Assembly (NCBI GenBank): GCA_027924585.1
Contig: BSBM01001444.1
Location: 1,488,001 to 1,552,000 of the forward strand
Origin: Larix kaempferi
Lineage: Eukaryota > Streptophyta > Pinopsida > Pinales > Pinaceae
Reading direction: 5' to 3'
Length of the DNA stretch: 64,000 nucleotides
A model generated the notes under the pieces. The model was not told where the DNA came from, searched no databases, and worked only from the letters and a program-made list of their open reading frames with translations. Positions 10,121 through 21,900 of the stretch are shown in pieces. Both the position numbers and the translations under genes were made by a program. Numbering within the stretch: position 1 is the stretch's first letter; each line of letters starts with the position of its first letter.

Positions 10121-10928
10121 TCTTTTAAAGGAGCTGCTTAAAATTACTTTCCGGACACTCTTTGAACACTTGGTTTTAGCCGTAATAATCAAAACAATTA
10201 AAATCTTAAATTTACCAAGATAAGCTGCACAACGTTCTCACAAACTTCTATTTTCAAGCACTTGTATCAAGCTTTTACAATCACTTCTATATTTGACTCC
10301 ATAAGGCACTGGTCCTTCATCATATATCTTTGTTTTGCTTAAAAATATCTATATTGGAGTATTTATCTTAATTTGCGTGAAAAGTGATTTATTTATCGTT
10401 CAAGTGTATCTTTCATTTTGTATTTGCAACGTGGATTGCACTATCTTGCTTTACATTTAAATCTTATATTGTCTCTCATTCAAAAAAACTCCTAAACAAC
10501 ACCCATCCGCATCACAACACCTGAAAAACACTATAAATACTAGAGCCTTAGTGAAACTCTTTTATAGGGACTACCGCCCTTGGCTTCGTTAGGAGTTTGC
10601 CTAAACGGAGGAGCTGGGATTCAGGTGACAGTACCTGGCTCATTGCTTGCCCCCAAGGCCGCACCTCTCTCACTATTAGTTAAAAGACAACTTTCGAAAG
10701 ATTTCCGCTGCTGGTGTGCAGTTTGGCGGACAACAGGGCCTTCAGAGATTAGTGAATTTGGCTATTTTCGTGCTCTCATCAGTTACTCCAATCTTTCATG
10801 CAACCACATGCTTGTTCAATACCATTGCCCTGCTCTTTGCATATGATGATGACAAAAATGTATCATTCATGCAGAAAGATATACACATTCTCCTCAACTT
10901 GCTTGAAGCGCAATCTTGCACTTGATTT

Positions 10929-11506
10929 TCATGATATATATTTCTCTTTACAAGACATTGCCTTGATGACTTCTTGTCCAAGGATGCCCCCTATAATTGC
11001 ACAAACTGGAGGGAATTCTCTCGTCCCGGCATCAACAATTCTTTCCAAGAGAATACCTGGTATTCGAGATTCAGGTAACCCCTGTTCTTCACAGAGTTTC
11101 TTCCGGAGGCTTAGCACAGATTCCAAATCTGCAGATGATACATGGCCTGGTTGTCAACCCTCAGCCTGCTCAAACTCTTCTAAAATTCTTAGAGCAAAAT
11201 AGAGCTTAGTTGCTTTTTTAGGCAGGCTACTCCAGCGAGCTGACATGGACTCCCCTAAGCCTGGAAAGCAAATTTGAGAAGCAATAGCATCTTCCTGCTT
11301 TTTTCACAATAATTGAGGCATGCCCAAGAACAACAACATCAAAATTGTCCGGAAAATTGGCAGATATGTCTTTCACACTCCCTTTTTCAACAGAGACATG
11401 AACCATATGATTGGAATCCCTAAATGATTCCCGGCAAACTTCAGCAATCGATCTTCCCTTGTGATTTGAATCCTCAGCAAAAATCAAAAAATTTGCTGAT
11501 GAAGCT
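10929..11506 (-). pseudogene. SAE1: SAE1-like gene fragment inside the left LTR of element M
   Basis: On the minus strand this reads as pieces of SUMO-activating enzyme subunit 1, the partner of SAE2 that adenylates SUMO in the nucleus. Recognisable parts are SANFLIFAEDSN, VHVSVEKG, FDVVVLGHAS, KATKLYFALRILEEFE, and EFPPVCAIIGGILGQEVIK. The middle segment of the protein, between about residues 120 and 200 of the usual length of about 320, is missing, and the reading frame shifts at that join. A CGA-to-TGA type stop breaks the part after EEFEQAEG. A splice-acceptor-like CACAG precedes the first exon, so the source may be genomic rather than a clean cDNA. The same fragment is at 15339-15918. 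It is not a functional gene. Confidence 0.75.
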
Positions 11507-11672
11507 TCTGCTGTGTATAGGTAAAGAATGAGTGGAGAACCTTATTAGCCAAAATCTGTAATCTTTATTGTGTGAGTTCTGTTCTCCTGTAGCTTTCCTG
11601 TAGGTGTCATCCTCTTGATAATTTGTGAAAGAAATTATAAGTAGACACCCTTGTAACAGTGGGGAGCTAACA

Positions 11673-13210
11673 TCTGGCTCCAACTGCGGGACGTGTGTTC
11701 ACCTTGGTGAGTGCACGAGAACCTCAGATCCTCTCGGTTATCGCAGATGACATAAAAACCAAAAACACTGTGGTGGGGATGGCTTGATTCACACCTCGTG
11801 ACCACGCTTTATTACATAAAAATTGCAGAATTAAAAAATAAGTAACAGCAGCAAATGCTCATGTGTGAGCTTTATTCTTCCTACCTACCTACACTAATAT
11901 GAGACAACAGCATGTTATGTATATTCATACAACCAGTGTAACCAATCTAGCATCTTATCTTTGCTATTTCTCATTTCTTCGTGCTTGGTTCTAGACAACA
12001 ATGATGACAGAGTTACCATAAAACATAGATGTTTTAGAATCTGCTGATGAATAAGATTGAATATCATATTGTCAAAACATAAAAGGTTACTGAAATTTTG
12101 GCCATAGGTATCAGTAAGTGCACAAGAGGCCTCTATCCATTGACTGATAGGACTTAGAGACATACCTCCATCATAAATCTGTTCGGGCTGATCTTCAAAA
12201 CAACTATCATTATTTTCATTGATGAAATGAATTTGAGGTAGACTAGCATCTTCATCATAAAACTGTTTGTGGAAATCTTTGGTAACATAAACTTGATGCA
12301 AGTCTGAATCTTCATCGTGAAGCTGTTCATAAACCTGGGGCAGCTTCACATTGCTTTCTATTTCAGTAGTGTCATGAGGTTGTTCAGCTGTATCTTCAAA
12401 CAAGGGCTCTTGTAATTCTTCCTCAATCGGATTATCTATGATACTTTCTCCAAGCTGCTCTCTTTGACCTTCAACATGTTCTTCAAACTGTTGCTCTTTT
12501 TGTGCAATGTGGACCCTAGGGATGAGGGCATCGTACTCTTTAGCAAGCTGTTCAATCTCATCGACAGTTCCATCATGTCAGCGGAGGAGAAACCTTTCAA
12601 AAAACTCTGCCAATGAATCTATGGATTCATACAAAAGACCATAGAACCAATTTTCTACATCTCTTTCTAAAGTTAAAAGAAAAAATGATCATAAGGTCAT
12701 CCTCACAATAAACATTTAAATCAACCATCAATTTGCAGTAAGAGGCAGCGTGATAGATGGCTGAAATCTCATCATTTCCATGGAACTTTGGGAGAATGTC
12801 ATGCACCTTTTCATGGTCATAGCAGTCATTAGGAAATCCACAGATATTCGAGAAATCCAATGGCATGAAAGCTTCGAGCATAAAAGACATCGTGCGGAAG
12901 CTCACACACTCTCTCCTTATTATTATCCATAAATCAAACAATGAGGTACCGAATCTGAAACATGCATATAACCATACCTCATACCAAATTGTGGAGTCGC
13001 CAAGGTGAGCTTGAAAGCCCTCCAATGGGTGTGCTCACCTCTACACCCAATAGGATCTTCAAATCTGCAAAAGCACAAGGGTTTTATCCCTTCGTGGAGT
13101 CGCCATGTGAGAAGAAGAATCTGCAATATAATCTCCCACAAATGTCGTCAATGAAGCATAGTCTTCAAATTTCGGGAACTGGACTTTGTCCCCGACAACG
13201 GCGCCAAAAA
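11673..13210 (-). mobile_element. Element M internal domain with decayed gag
   Basis: This 1.5-kb interior has the primer site next to the right LTR (13189-13206) and the GTTGGAGCCAGA boundary motif next to the left LTR. On the minus strand 13025-12627 aligns with the start of the P gag (MPLDFSNICGFPNDC, then LPKFHGNDEISAIYHAA). Region 12403-11915 aligns with its acidic C-terminal part and ends MLDWLHWLYEYT. The capsid core, coiled coil and Cys/His modules are gone or frameshifted. The element cannot make a full gag and would depend on relatives for both gag and enzymes. Confidence 0.72.
13189..13206 (-). other. Element M primer-binding site (tRNA-Asp type)
   Basis: On the minus strand it reads TGGCGCCGTTGTCGGGGA, one mismatch from the tRNA-Asp 3'-end complement. 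It sits four bases from the LTR end at 13211. It fixes the orientation of element M as minus. Confidence 0.8.
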
Positions 13211-16067
13211 TGTTGTCTCTCAAAATGGCATGCGTGTTGTTGAAGCCCAAAATGTAACACACCAGCTGGATGACAACTCTCTCAGGAGAGAGGCCAATGT
13301 CACCACACTCCTCTCCTCTTCGCTTCAGGTTGGCTCTTCTCCAACTCTAGGGGGGTATCCCTTAGATAGGATCGCTAAGGCAGGTACAATAAGCGGGCAA
13401 GGTGAATTGAAGAGGCTGCCTTAGAGAAACATATGTAATAGAAAGATGTATTTTAAATGGGTGATGGAAAAGACGGGAGGATCAGTCCTTGAGGAGAAGG
13501 TCAGTGCTAGTACCAGAAGGGAGCATGGAGTCAAAAAGAGGACTCAAGAAGGCTTTGCGCTTCATAAAAGTGAGATTTGATCTAATACGTTCCATAAACA
13601 AAGACGAGGAGAATATTAGTATAACCGACTACAGTCTATTACTCCTATGATCTTCTGAAAACACAACGTCAACAAACAACTTGAACCCAAATGTTTGCCC
13701 AATGGACTAGAAATAGCCTTCTATGTTAGATCTACTCTACAACTTAAAATGGAAACACGCAGCCATGCAAAGAGACGCCAAATCTGTCCATAAACCCAGC
13801 ATGATATTTTTCATTAAGTCCCATGGGAAAAGAAGAACTCCCAGAAAGTTTTCCATGCTTACAATGAGGAGGCTAGCTCCTTTTTATAAGCCAAAAAAGC
13901 TCTTTTAAAACTAAAAGAAATAAAATAATAATAAAGAAAAAGTGGGTAAGCTCCACTTTTCTCTCCAATGCATGACTAAGAAAATAATGACATAACTAAA
14001 GGGAGCCAGCTCCATGTATCCAAAGCTGCCGAAAACAAAAGTCGACCTGTTGTATGCTCGGCTGAAGTTGGTAGACACGCAAATTGCCAGCTAATGAAGA
14101 AAAACAAAAACGCGGCCCTAGATGCTGATGCCACTGAGCTACTGCCCCGTAAATTTCCTCCAAACTTCATGTTAACCTAGTTGGTGAGTTAGCTTCACAC
14201 GGACTTCAGTCAGATACTCGGCTGTCATCGAAAGTGTGGGACCCCCGATTATTGTATGCTGCGTGCTGATCATACTGCTAAACCCTGAGATTCGGCATTT
14301 TGATTTTGATTTTTATTTTTTAACTCCACAGTTCCAAGTAATAGAGGGCGTGGAAAAGCATTAGCCTCGGAGGAAATCGTGCTGTAGATGGGCGTTTAAA
14401 AGGTGGACAACCATACTAATCAAAAGATAATCCCAATGATGATCTTCGTTCCCATCAATTTAGATCTGCTGGTCTGCGGTTGCACTAACGGATTGGTTGC
14501 TTTCTAGCTGCTTTCTGCTACTAATTTACTGAGTGCTCGACCCCGTGAATTGCTCCAAAACTTCACATTAACCCGGTTGGCGCGGAGTTCAGACCAATAC
14601 TCGGCTGCTGAGAGGAAACCGAAAAATCGGGTTCATGTTTTACGCGAAGAGTTACCCTGATGCCATCTCGAGCTTTTTAGAGTCACAGCTTCCTTCGACA
14701 GCAGCTGAAAACGAAGGTAGCAGTAGAACAAAACGTGATGGGTTCCCGTGAGCTCCGATGATCTTCTAAAAACTGATGTGCGCTAAACATTATTGAAGCC
14801 CGAGCTTTGAATGTAGCCTTCTGAATCAATAAAATCTGCCGCTAGTGTAACCTCGGCTGTCAAGGAACTCGTGCTTCCGGGTGTATTTTCTGTCCAAGCC
14901 GAGTTTGAGAAAACGGATGTCAAATGGAAATGTGGAGTTCGAAAAAATTAACCTGCTGTGGCTCCGATCAATCAATATGCTCGATATCTAATCCAATAAA
15001 CCAGGATCCTGGAGATGCATCTTCATTGGCATATCTGTGATTAGTTCTTGAAATTGCTCTCTTGTGGTTGATCCCATTCGATCAATTTTGCTAGCCGCGA
15101 CAGTAGCAAATTCAAAACAACTTCATAATCTAACTATATAAGTTGGGGCCTTCAGAGATTAGTGAATTTGGCTCTTTTCGTGCTCTCATCAGTTACTCCA
15201 ATCTTTGATGCAACCACATGCCTGTTCAATACCATTGCCCTGCTCTTTGCATATGATGATGACAAAAATGTATCATTCATGCAGAAAGATATAAACATTC
15301 TCCTCAACTTGCTTGAAGCGCAGTCTTGCACCTGATTTTCATGATATATATTTCTCTTTACAAGACATTGCCTTGATGACTTCCTGTGCAAGGATGCCCC
15401 CTATAATTGCACAAACTGGAGGGAATTCTCTCGTCCCGGCATCAACAATTCTTTCCAAGAGAATACCTGGTATTCGAGATTCAGGTAACCCCTGTTCTTC
15501 ACAGAGTTTCGTCCGGAGGCTTAGCACAGATTCCAAATCTGCAGATGATACATGACCTGGTTGTCGACCCTCAGCCTGCTCAAACTCTTCTAAAATTCTT
15601 AGAGCAAAATAGAGCGTAGTTTTTTTAGGCAGGCTATTCCAGCGAGCTGACATGGACTCCCCTAAGCCTGGAAAGCAAATTTGAGAAGCAATAGCATCTT
15701 CCTGCTTTTTTCACAATAATTGAGGCACGCCCAAGAACAACAGCATCAAAATTGTCCGGAAAATTGGCAGATATGTCTTTCACACTCCCTTTTTCAACAG
15801 AGACATGAACCATATGATTGGAATCCCTAAATGATTCCCGGCAGACTTCAGCAATCGATCTTCCCTTGTGATTTGAATCCTCAGCAAAAATAAAACAATT
15901 TGCTGATGAAGCTTCTGCTGTGTATAGGTAATGAATGAGTGGAGAACCTTATTAGCCAAAATCTGTAATCTTTATTGTGTGAGTTCTGTTCTCCTGTAGC
16001 TTTCCTGTAGGTGTCATCCTCTTGATAATTTGTGAAAGAAATTACATGTAGACACCCCTGTAACAGT
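13211..16067 (-). repeat. Element M, 5' LTR (about 2.86 kb) carrying an SAE1 fragment
   Basis: The right direct repeat of element M, undisturbed by element P, so it shows the full LTR order. On the minus strand this is: U3 with the SAE1 fragment (15918-15339), a TATA-like TATATAG near 15133-15139, then the long region matching 1201-2873, ending GAGACAACA at 13211. Compared with the left copy, the first 14 bases of the LTR (TGTTAGCTCCCCAC) are absent. The match stops at 16067, where ABCC coding sequence begins. Within the long region two imperfect copies of a roughly 75-bp unit are visible at about 14150-14225 and 14540-14605; the matching positions in the left LTR are 2143-2215 and 2521-2590. 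Confidence 0.75.
15339..15918 (-). pseudogene. SAE1: SAE1-like gene fragment inside the right LTR of element M
   Basis: The same SAE1 fragment as at 10929-11506. This copy has a longer open stretch (15653-15339, 104 codons) covering the C-terminal half of the adenylation region through EFPPVCAIIGGILAQEVIK. It then runs into unrelated KEKYIS and a stop instead of the C-terminal end of SAE1. A possible splice donor (GTAAAG) lies at that point, so the end may be retained intron. The fragment is in the sense orientation relative to the retroelement and lies upstream of its TATA-like box, so it is in U3. Sharing by both LTRs means the capture predates this insertion of M. Confidence 0.75.
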
Positions 16068-18259
16068 AGACAATCAATCAAATATGAAGGTTTTGTTTTG
16101 GTAGGAGCACTCTTTATTGCCAAAGTCATATAGAGTCCTTATCTCAAAAGCAATGGTATTTTGGCACTAGACGGATTGGTCTACAAATGCGCTCTTCACT
16201 CATTGCAGCAATCTATCAAAAACAACTAAAGTTGTCCAATGAAGCTAAATAGGTGCATACAACAGGAGAAATCATGAATTATATGGCGATAGATGCTTAT
16301 CGTATTGGGGAAATTCCCTTCTGGTTTCATCAGACTTGGACAACAGTACTCAAGCTCATATTTGCTTTAGGCATCCTCTTCCATGCAATTGGATGGGCCA
16401 CACTTTCAACCTTGGCAGTTATCAGCATTACCATGCTTTGTAACTCTCCATTAGAAAAGTTACAACATAAGTTTCAAATTGAACTCATGTCAGCCCAGGA
16501 TCAGTGGTTAAGGGCCACCACAAAAGCTTTGGTGCATATATATGGAGGTTAAACAAGGCCAAAAATTGGCAATTTGTGGAGAAGTTGGATCAGGAAAATC
16601 AACTCTTTTAGCTGCAATACTTGGAGAAGTACCAAAGTTGAGGGGAAGTGTAAGTAAGAATTATTTACCCCCTTACCCTAACATTGTTAACCTTTTAAAT
16701 TGATGGATTCTCTTTCTCATGTTCTCAACCCTACTACTGTAGTTGCAAGTTTGTGGCACTCTTGCATATGTTTCTCAGACTGCATGGATTCAAAAATGGA
16801 ACAGTACGAGACATCATACTATTTGGGCATCCCATGGACAAGCAGAAATATCAGGAAGCTATCCTCAAGTATTCGCTGGATAAAGACCTCCAGAATCTTC
16901 CCTTTGGTGATCAAACTGAAATAGGAGAAAGAGGTGTCAATCTCAGTGGTGGCCAAAAACAATGGATACAGCTTGCCTGTGCTTTATATCAAGATTCTGA
17001 TATTTATCTTTTGGATGATCCATTCAATGTTGTTTATGCTCATGCTGCTAATAGCTTGTTTAAGGTTAATATCGTGATTTCCTTTTGATATAAAGATTTT
17101 CAGATTATTATGTGCCTAGCACTTTTGTATGTTGCCCCTTTCTATAGTAATGATTTTCGTTTTGTCTTAGCTTTCTGATATGCTATTAATCATAGATTTT
17201 GATGTGTAGGAATACATAAGGGGAGCACTGTCAAAAAAGACAGTAATTCTTGTAACACACCAAGTTGATTTTCTCCCTGCATTTGATGCTATTCTAGTTA
17301 GGAAACAGTTGTCCTAGTCATTGAAATATGTTTGTTTGCTTGTATGCAACTTTTTGACAACGTTTTTCAATGGATGGCACATGATTATAATTCTTGTAAT
17401 TTTGACATATTTACTGTTGATAGTTTTGGCAAATTTTCTTTGAATTTCTACACTAAAATCTCTCTTTTGCAGTTGATGTTGGATGGGGAGATTCATCAAG
17501 CTGGGCAATATCAGGAACTACTGGTCTCAAGTGAGGCATTTAGGGAGCTTGTGAATGCACACAAGAACACTGTTTCTCAGGAAATCAGTAGTTGATTCAA
17601 CGTCTGGAGGTATTGAGTGCAATTGTTCTTTGCTCCTCTGTTCTTTCCCCGGTCCTGCTCCCAAAGGGTACTATCAATCATGGTTTGCACAATAAAACTA
17701 AAGGTTAACTGTGGGAGATTCTGCTATTACTGGGTGTTTATTTGTATAAGATAATCATGCCTAACAATTTGAACTGGTGCAGGTTTTGTTAGGATAGCCA
17801 TATCTTATGGTGTCTCATTGGACATATCATTGGTATTTAGTATTTAAAACCAAGGCACACTAGCAAACTACATTGTGTCTATAGAACGCATCAAACAGTA
17901 CCTGCACATTCCTAGTGAGGCACCAGTAGTTATAGAAGATCTCAGGCCACCAGCTAATTGGCCCTCGCATGGGAAGGTGGAATTACAAGAATCGAAGGTG
18001 CCTAAGTTCTTCTTTTTGACAAGATAATTGTGTTAACAATATTATATTTTGAATTGAAATTTGCATGGTTATTGATGATTGCAGTCAAATATATTCGTTA
18101 TGCATATTAGATATAGATCCAACAACGCCCTTGGTCTTGGGCATTACATGTACATTTGAAGGAGGGCAAAAGATTGGCATTGTTGGTTGAACAAGAAGTG
18201 GGAAGACCACTCTCATTAGTGCTATACTCTCATTAGAACAAGAAGTGGGAAGACCACGT
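16068..18259 (+). pseudogene. ABCC (MRP-type) transporter pseudogene fragment
   Basis: Exons of a plant multidrug-resistance-associated ABC transporter, a vacuolar or plasma-membrane pump of conjugates. In order: part of the first membrane domain (YEGFVLVGALFIAKV, then GEIMNYMAIDAYRIGE, 16068-16552); NBD1 with Walker [10 protein letters not shown] (about 16575-16605), signature LSGGQKQ and Walker B YLLDDPF (to 17064); [12 protein letters not shown] (17211-17300); LMLDGEIHQAGQYQELL (17475-17595); then only the end of membrane domain 2 and the NBD2 Walker A (about 17780-18240). Introns remain, so it is not a retrocopy. Defects: a frameshift near 16130, a stop near 16250, R-to-W after the signature, [11 protein letters not shown] in place of the usual DPFSAVDAHTA, a stop in the NBD2 P-loop, loss of most of membrane domain 2, and a short direct repeat of AACAAGAAGTGGGAAGACCA. 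Confidence 0.85.
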
Positions 18260-18499
18260 TGGAGGCCAACCATACTTACTGATAAGCATATGTGTGGAAA
18301 GGAACCTTTCCACAAGCAAGCTGGAGAAGAGGATGCAAGTCAAATGAAATATTTCCATGAGATCTCTAGTATCGATCAGATATATGTCTTTGCACTTCTT
18401 CATCGAAGCTTTAGTTTTGAATTCATTTGTTTTGCAGCGTCTGTACTGTTTTCAATCAAAATTTTATTTTGGAGATTTTAAAGTTGTAATCATGCCCAT

Positions 18500-18966
18500 A
18501 TTTTCAGATATCAATGTCCCCATTGACAATTGAGGATTTCAACCTTTTTGCTTCACCAAGAAAACTTTGTAGGACTTTACAACAACAGTCTTCCTCGGAA
18601 TCTTCAAGTGTGAAAGGGCATGCTAGCAAACAATGTGAAAATGACAAGTTGGACACTTCAAGCGACGAAGACTCGAGCGAAGCAGATGGCCTGACTTCCA
18701 ACCATACTAATTATGAACCAAGTAAGAGAATGCAAGGGAAGCTGACTGTTTCTCTGAAAGGTGGGGCATTGCAAATTGTCCAAAGAACTGAATCTATGTC
18801 ATCAACTTTTTTTAGTCATATTTGCATGGATGAAATCCCAGAACCACAATTAGCAAACGTCATGCGAGTACATTCCCTTGAAAGAAGTGCTGGACAAAGA
18901 GATGCCAGCCTAAAAGCAAAGAGCCTTACGGACACTAAGTGTACCACCGTCGTTCCTGGACAGTAG
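18500..18966 (+). pseudogene. Exon-like ORF of unknown function
   Basis: An open frame of about 150 codons preceded by a good splice acceptor (TTTTCAG near 18502-18508), so the Met at 18514 need not be the start. It encodes MSPLTIEDFNLFASPRK, a Ser/Asp/Glu-rich stretch with SSDEDSSEADG, and an unremarkable C-terminus. I do not recognise the family. Its end is peculiar: DTKCTTVVP is followed by a stop and then appears again (18969-18996) at the start of the next large ORF, in the same frame, because 39 bp are duplicated. It may be the 3' exon of a host gene interrupted by repeats. Confidence 0.4.
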
Positions 18967-21900
18967 CTGGACACTAAGTGTACCACCGTCGTTCCTCCCG
19001 AGGTCCGTTGGGGAGATGTTTACCGGATGATCAACGACCAGGATATTCCAGATGTATTATTGGAAGAAGAACAAATCTACCTCAACATCAGAACTTTCGG
19101 AATAGCTAGGGCTTCTACTCACCCTGAATTGTTCCCATGCTCTGAAGTGATCGGATGGATACTGGAACATGCCAACCCACAGACAAGAGTGTTGCATGAC
19201 AGCAAGGGAGAGCCTTTTGCTTCATTCCATCCAGCGTATATTGCAGCAGCCTTCAAATTCTCACGTCCCCAACAAGCTCTAAGTGATGAATGGTTGGGTA
19301 AGATGAATAATACTGAGATGGCCAAAAAATTATTGGTCACAGGCAAACAACTGAGGAAGAGAGATAATGATGAATATGATGTTTAGAGCCTAAGACGTCC
19401 TTTTAGGTTAATCGCCCTGATGTTATGCAGAATTTTCGGCATGCCCGATGGCATTGTATATAGGATACAGTGGGCTCCCATCATCCACTTCATAGCATTC
19501 AAAGGAACTCTGTTTGATTGGGCTACTATCCTTTCGGACAGTTTGGCATCTACAGTGGCCGCTGCAAGAGAAGGTCTGGCCTTAAAAAAGTCAGAATTTT
19601 ACATGTCTTCCTATCTTATTGACTGCATTTTGGCTAAGCTCTCTTTCCCCAGGCTAGGTTGCACATGGGATAAATCCAACACCCCGGTCTACACTGCTTA
19701 TAAAATAATTTGGGCTCAAAATTACAGAGCAAACTATAAGCTCATCTGCGAAGAGTTCATCATGCCTCTATATGAGCAGATGTTCAAGGAAGAGCCCAAT
19801 TGTCTATCAGAAAATGCCATGGAGGTCCTGGAAAACTATGGCGATTTTTATTTCTCAGAGCAGGGCACCTACATCAGGATGTTCGGAGGTACCAAAGCAC
19901 CATACATTTTGCCAAAATACGCTACTGATTATGTAGTCCTCAAGGAAGCAGTCAGGCAAATTTTTCTTGATGGAATAGGAGGGGTGCTTAACAAGCAACA
20001 TAAGGCTTCTTTCCCTCCTTTTCCCTTTTGCATAGGAGCCTACAAATTCTCAGGGGTTGCAACAACTGAGGAATACGTTCAAGAGCTGAAAGCTTTCCAC
20101 TTCGGTGAAATGATAGGCGGAGCAAGGTTGCCGAACATTGCAAGGAAGTATATGCTCATTTTGAATATGCTCATTACTATGATGCAGAGGAAGAAGTGTT
20201 CAGAGGCATCAGCAACATGACTGAGTTACAGATTTGTCGTCAAGGCAATGGAGCTAGCTCTAGCTCTGCCCCAGCCCGAGAAGCCAGTCTGCAGAAAGAG
20301 AGAGAAGCAGATGAGGCCCTAGCCTGTGAGGAACAAAGATTGAAAGAGGAAGCAAGGTTGCAGAGAGAAGCTAAGGAAGCAAGACTGCAACAAGAAGTAG
20401 AAGATGCAGGGTTGCAGAGAGAAGTTGAAGATGCAATGTTGCAGAGGGAAGCTGAAGAAGCAAGGTTGTAGAGAGAAGCTGAGGAATCAAGACTACAACA
20501 AGAAGCAGAAGATGCAAGGTTGCCGAGAGAAGATGAAGATGCAATGTTGCAGAGGGAAGCTGAAGAAGCAAGGTTGCAGAAGGAAGCAGAAGATCGAGAG
20601 CAGAGGGAGGAAAGTGAAAATCAGCAGCGAGTTGAAGAAGAAGAAAGAAGGTGTAAAACTGAAGAGGAACTAAAGGCGGAGGAAGGACTTAAGACCAATG
20701 AAGATGCCCAGGCGGGTGGCTCCGACACCCAAGATATGGAAACAGACACATCTCAAGCAGGTGTCTCCGACACCCAAAATGTGGAAGCAGACACATCTCA
20801 AGTAGTACAGACCCCACCCATAGAGACAGAAGTACATGTAATAGACCTCCCAATCATCCCTTACACCCCATCAGAAGATCATACTGTGTCCCGATGGGAT
20901 GAATTTGTGTATTATAAGAAGAGGAAGGCGGTAGTCTTGAAATTGGAAGAGAGGATAAAGAGACTCTTCCAAGAAGATATTGTTACCCAGCGGGAAACCA
21001 CGCTGATGCAAAATACAAATAAGGCTCCCATAGCCATGGCATCCGCCGCTGTGTCAGCAACAAAAGCAACAAAGGACAATGTGGTCGATATGGTTAGAGA
21101 ATTTGAGTCAACAAAGAGGAGAGCTCGCATATTGCAACATACTGTGGCTAATGAGCAGGCTTACAAGGATCTTGTAGTGAATAAATAAAATTGTCTATCT
21201 GTTGATCACAAGGAATTGTCAGATAAGTATCTCCATTTAGAAGAAGAAAATGAGCACCTAGCAATCTAGATGATGGTTCTAGAAGCAGAAAAGAACGATT
21301 ATGAAGCTAGAGTTTTTCATCTGCAAGCAGATAAGCAAGCAATGGTTGATCAATTAGAGCAGGTAGAAAGCAGAGAAATAGATATGTCTCCCTTTCATGA
21401 GCTGTCCTGTGACATTCTGAGACAAATGCACGCCACACAGGAGCTGATTACTGAGGAAGTGTGCAGGCTCAAAGCCATGATGGTTAGATTGAAAGAAGTC
21501 AATGTAGAGGCCAATAGGCTTAAGGGAAAATACGCTCGGGTTAAAGCAAACATCCCGAGCCAGATGGAATGGAGAGAAGGGAAGGTTGATTTCCCCAAGC
21601 ATCTCCCATTCAAGTCGGTAGATGATTTTAAAGAAGATGTTGCCCTTATGGAATTCTACAGGAACTGTGGCCTTAAGATAATGGATAAGATCCAGGGAAC
21701 AATTGATAAAAGTAACAGCTTGTATCAAAAGATCTTGAAGTACATGATAAGTGCAAGATGCATTTTCCTCATTCCCTCAATGAGTTTCCAAGAAAAGAGC
21801 AATGTTTATCAAACTTGAAGGAAGAGCTAGGCATTCAAATAGAATATGTAAAGAAGATTGATGTCCTAGCCACTGATGATCTCCATCACTATATTGGGAT

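Larger units (their letters stand above)
2873..10735 (+). mobile_element. Element P, gag-only Ty3/gypsy-type retrotransposon nested in M
   Basis: A plus-strand element consisting of a 110-bp remnant of the 5' LTR, a primer-binding site, one gag ORF, a conserved 3' boundary motif and a 4.7-kb 3' LTR. No protease, reverse transcriptase, RNase H or integrase is present in its 3.0-kb interior, so it is non-autonomous (TR-GAG/LARD type). The insertion point can be read from the other M LTR, which keeps the empty site. GGGCC follows P at 10736-10740 and occurs once at 15146-15150, so GGGCC is the inferred 5-bp target duplication. The left copy was lost with the deletion that removed most of the 5' LTR; the junction is at about 2873. 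Confidence 0.78.
6019..10735 (+). repeat. Element P, 3' LTR (4,717 bp)
   Basis: Starts TGTTATCACC and ends GGCGGACAACA. It is homologous along its length to a second, independent LTR at 56498-61534 (B2). Landmarks: a start conserved with B2 and Q; a weak TATA-like TGTAAATAAT at 7481-7490; a polyadenylation signal AATAAA at 7576-7581 followed by GATCAAGACTTTGGAGG, also found in B2 and, more loosely, in Q; then about 3.1 kb of U5. A CT-rich tract fills about 8030-8400. The last 290 bp are shared with solo element S. Short ORFs here, such as 7033-7404 and the CT-tract ORFs near 8167-8388, show no protein similarity I recognise and are treated as chance. A 27-bp unit around CTGTCCTACACCCGTATGCT is duplicated at about 9843-9897 but single in B2. 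Confidence 0.8.
1201..11672 (-). mobile_element. Element M, 3' LTR (split by nested element P)
   Basis: This is the left direct repeat of a minus-strand LTR retrotransposon. Its two parts, 1201-2873 and 10736-11672, match 13211-14893 and 15146-16067 in order and orientation. The internal domain 11673-13210 sits exactly between the two repeats. Read on the minus strand, the LTR starts TGTTAGCTCC at 11672 and ends GAGACAACA at 1201. The two LTR copies differ at about 2% of positions by an eye count over the first 720 bases. About 250 bp, equivalent to 14894-15145, are missing here. They were lost together with most of the 5' LTR of nested element P. The 5-bp flank at 1196-1200 (GCATC) is not repeated at the other end, so no target duplication is visible. 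Confidence 0.75.

Noticed and set aside
10060-10125. tRNA-like element (GGTGGCTGGTTAGCA and GGTTCCGAC resemble A and B boxes)
   Set aside because: Spacing is too short and no acceptor stem or anticodon arm can be drawn; kept only as part of the structured leader.
10929-11506. Functional SAE1 gene
   Set aside because: The middle of the protein is missing, the frame shifts, and the fragment is duplicated as part of an LTR.
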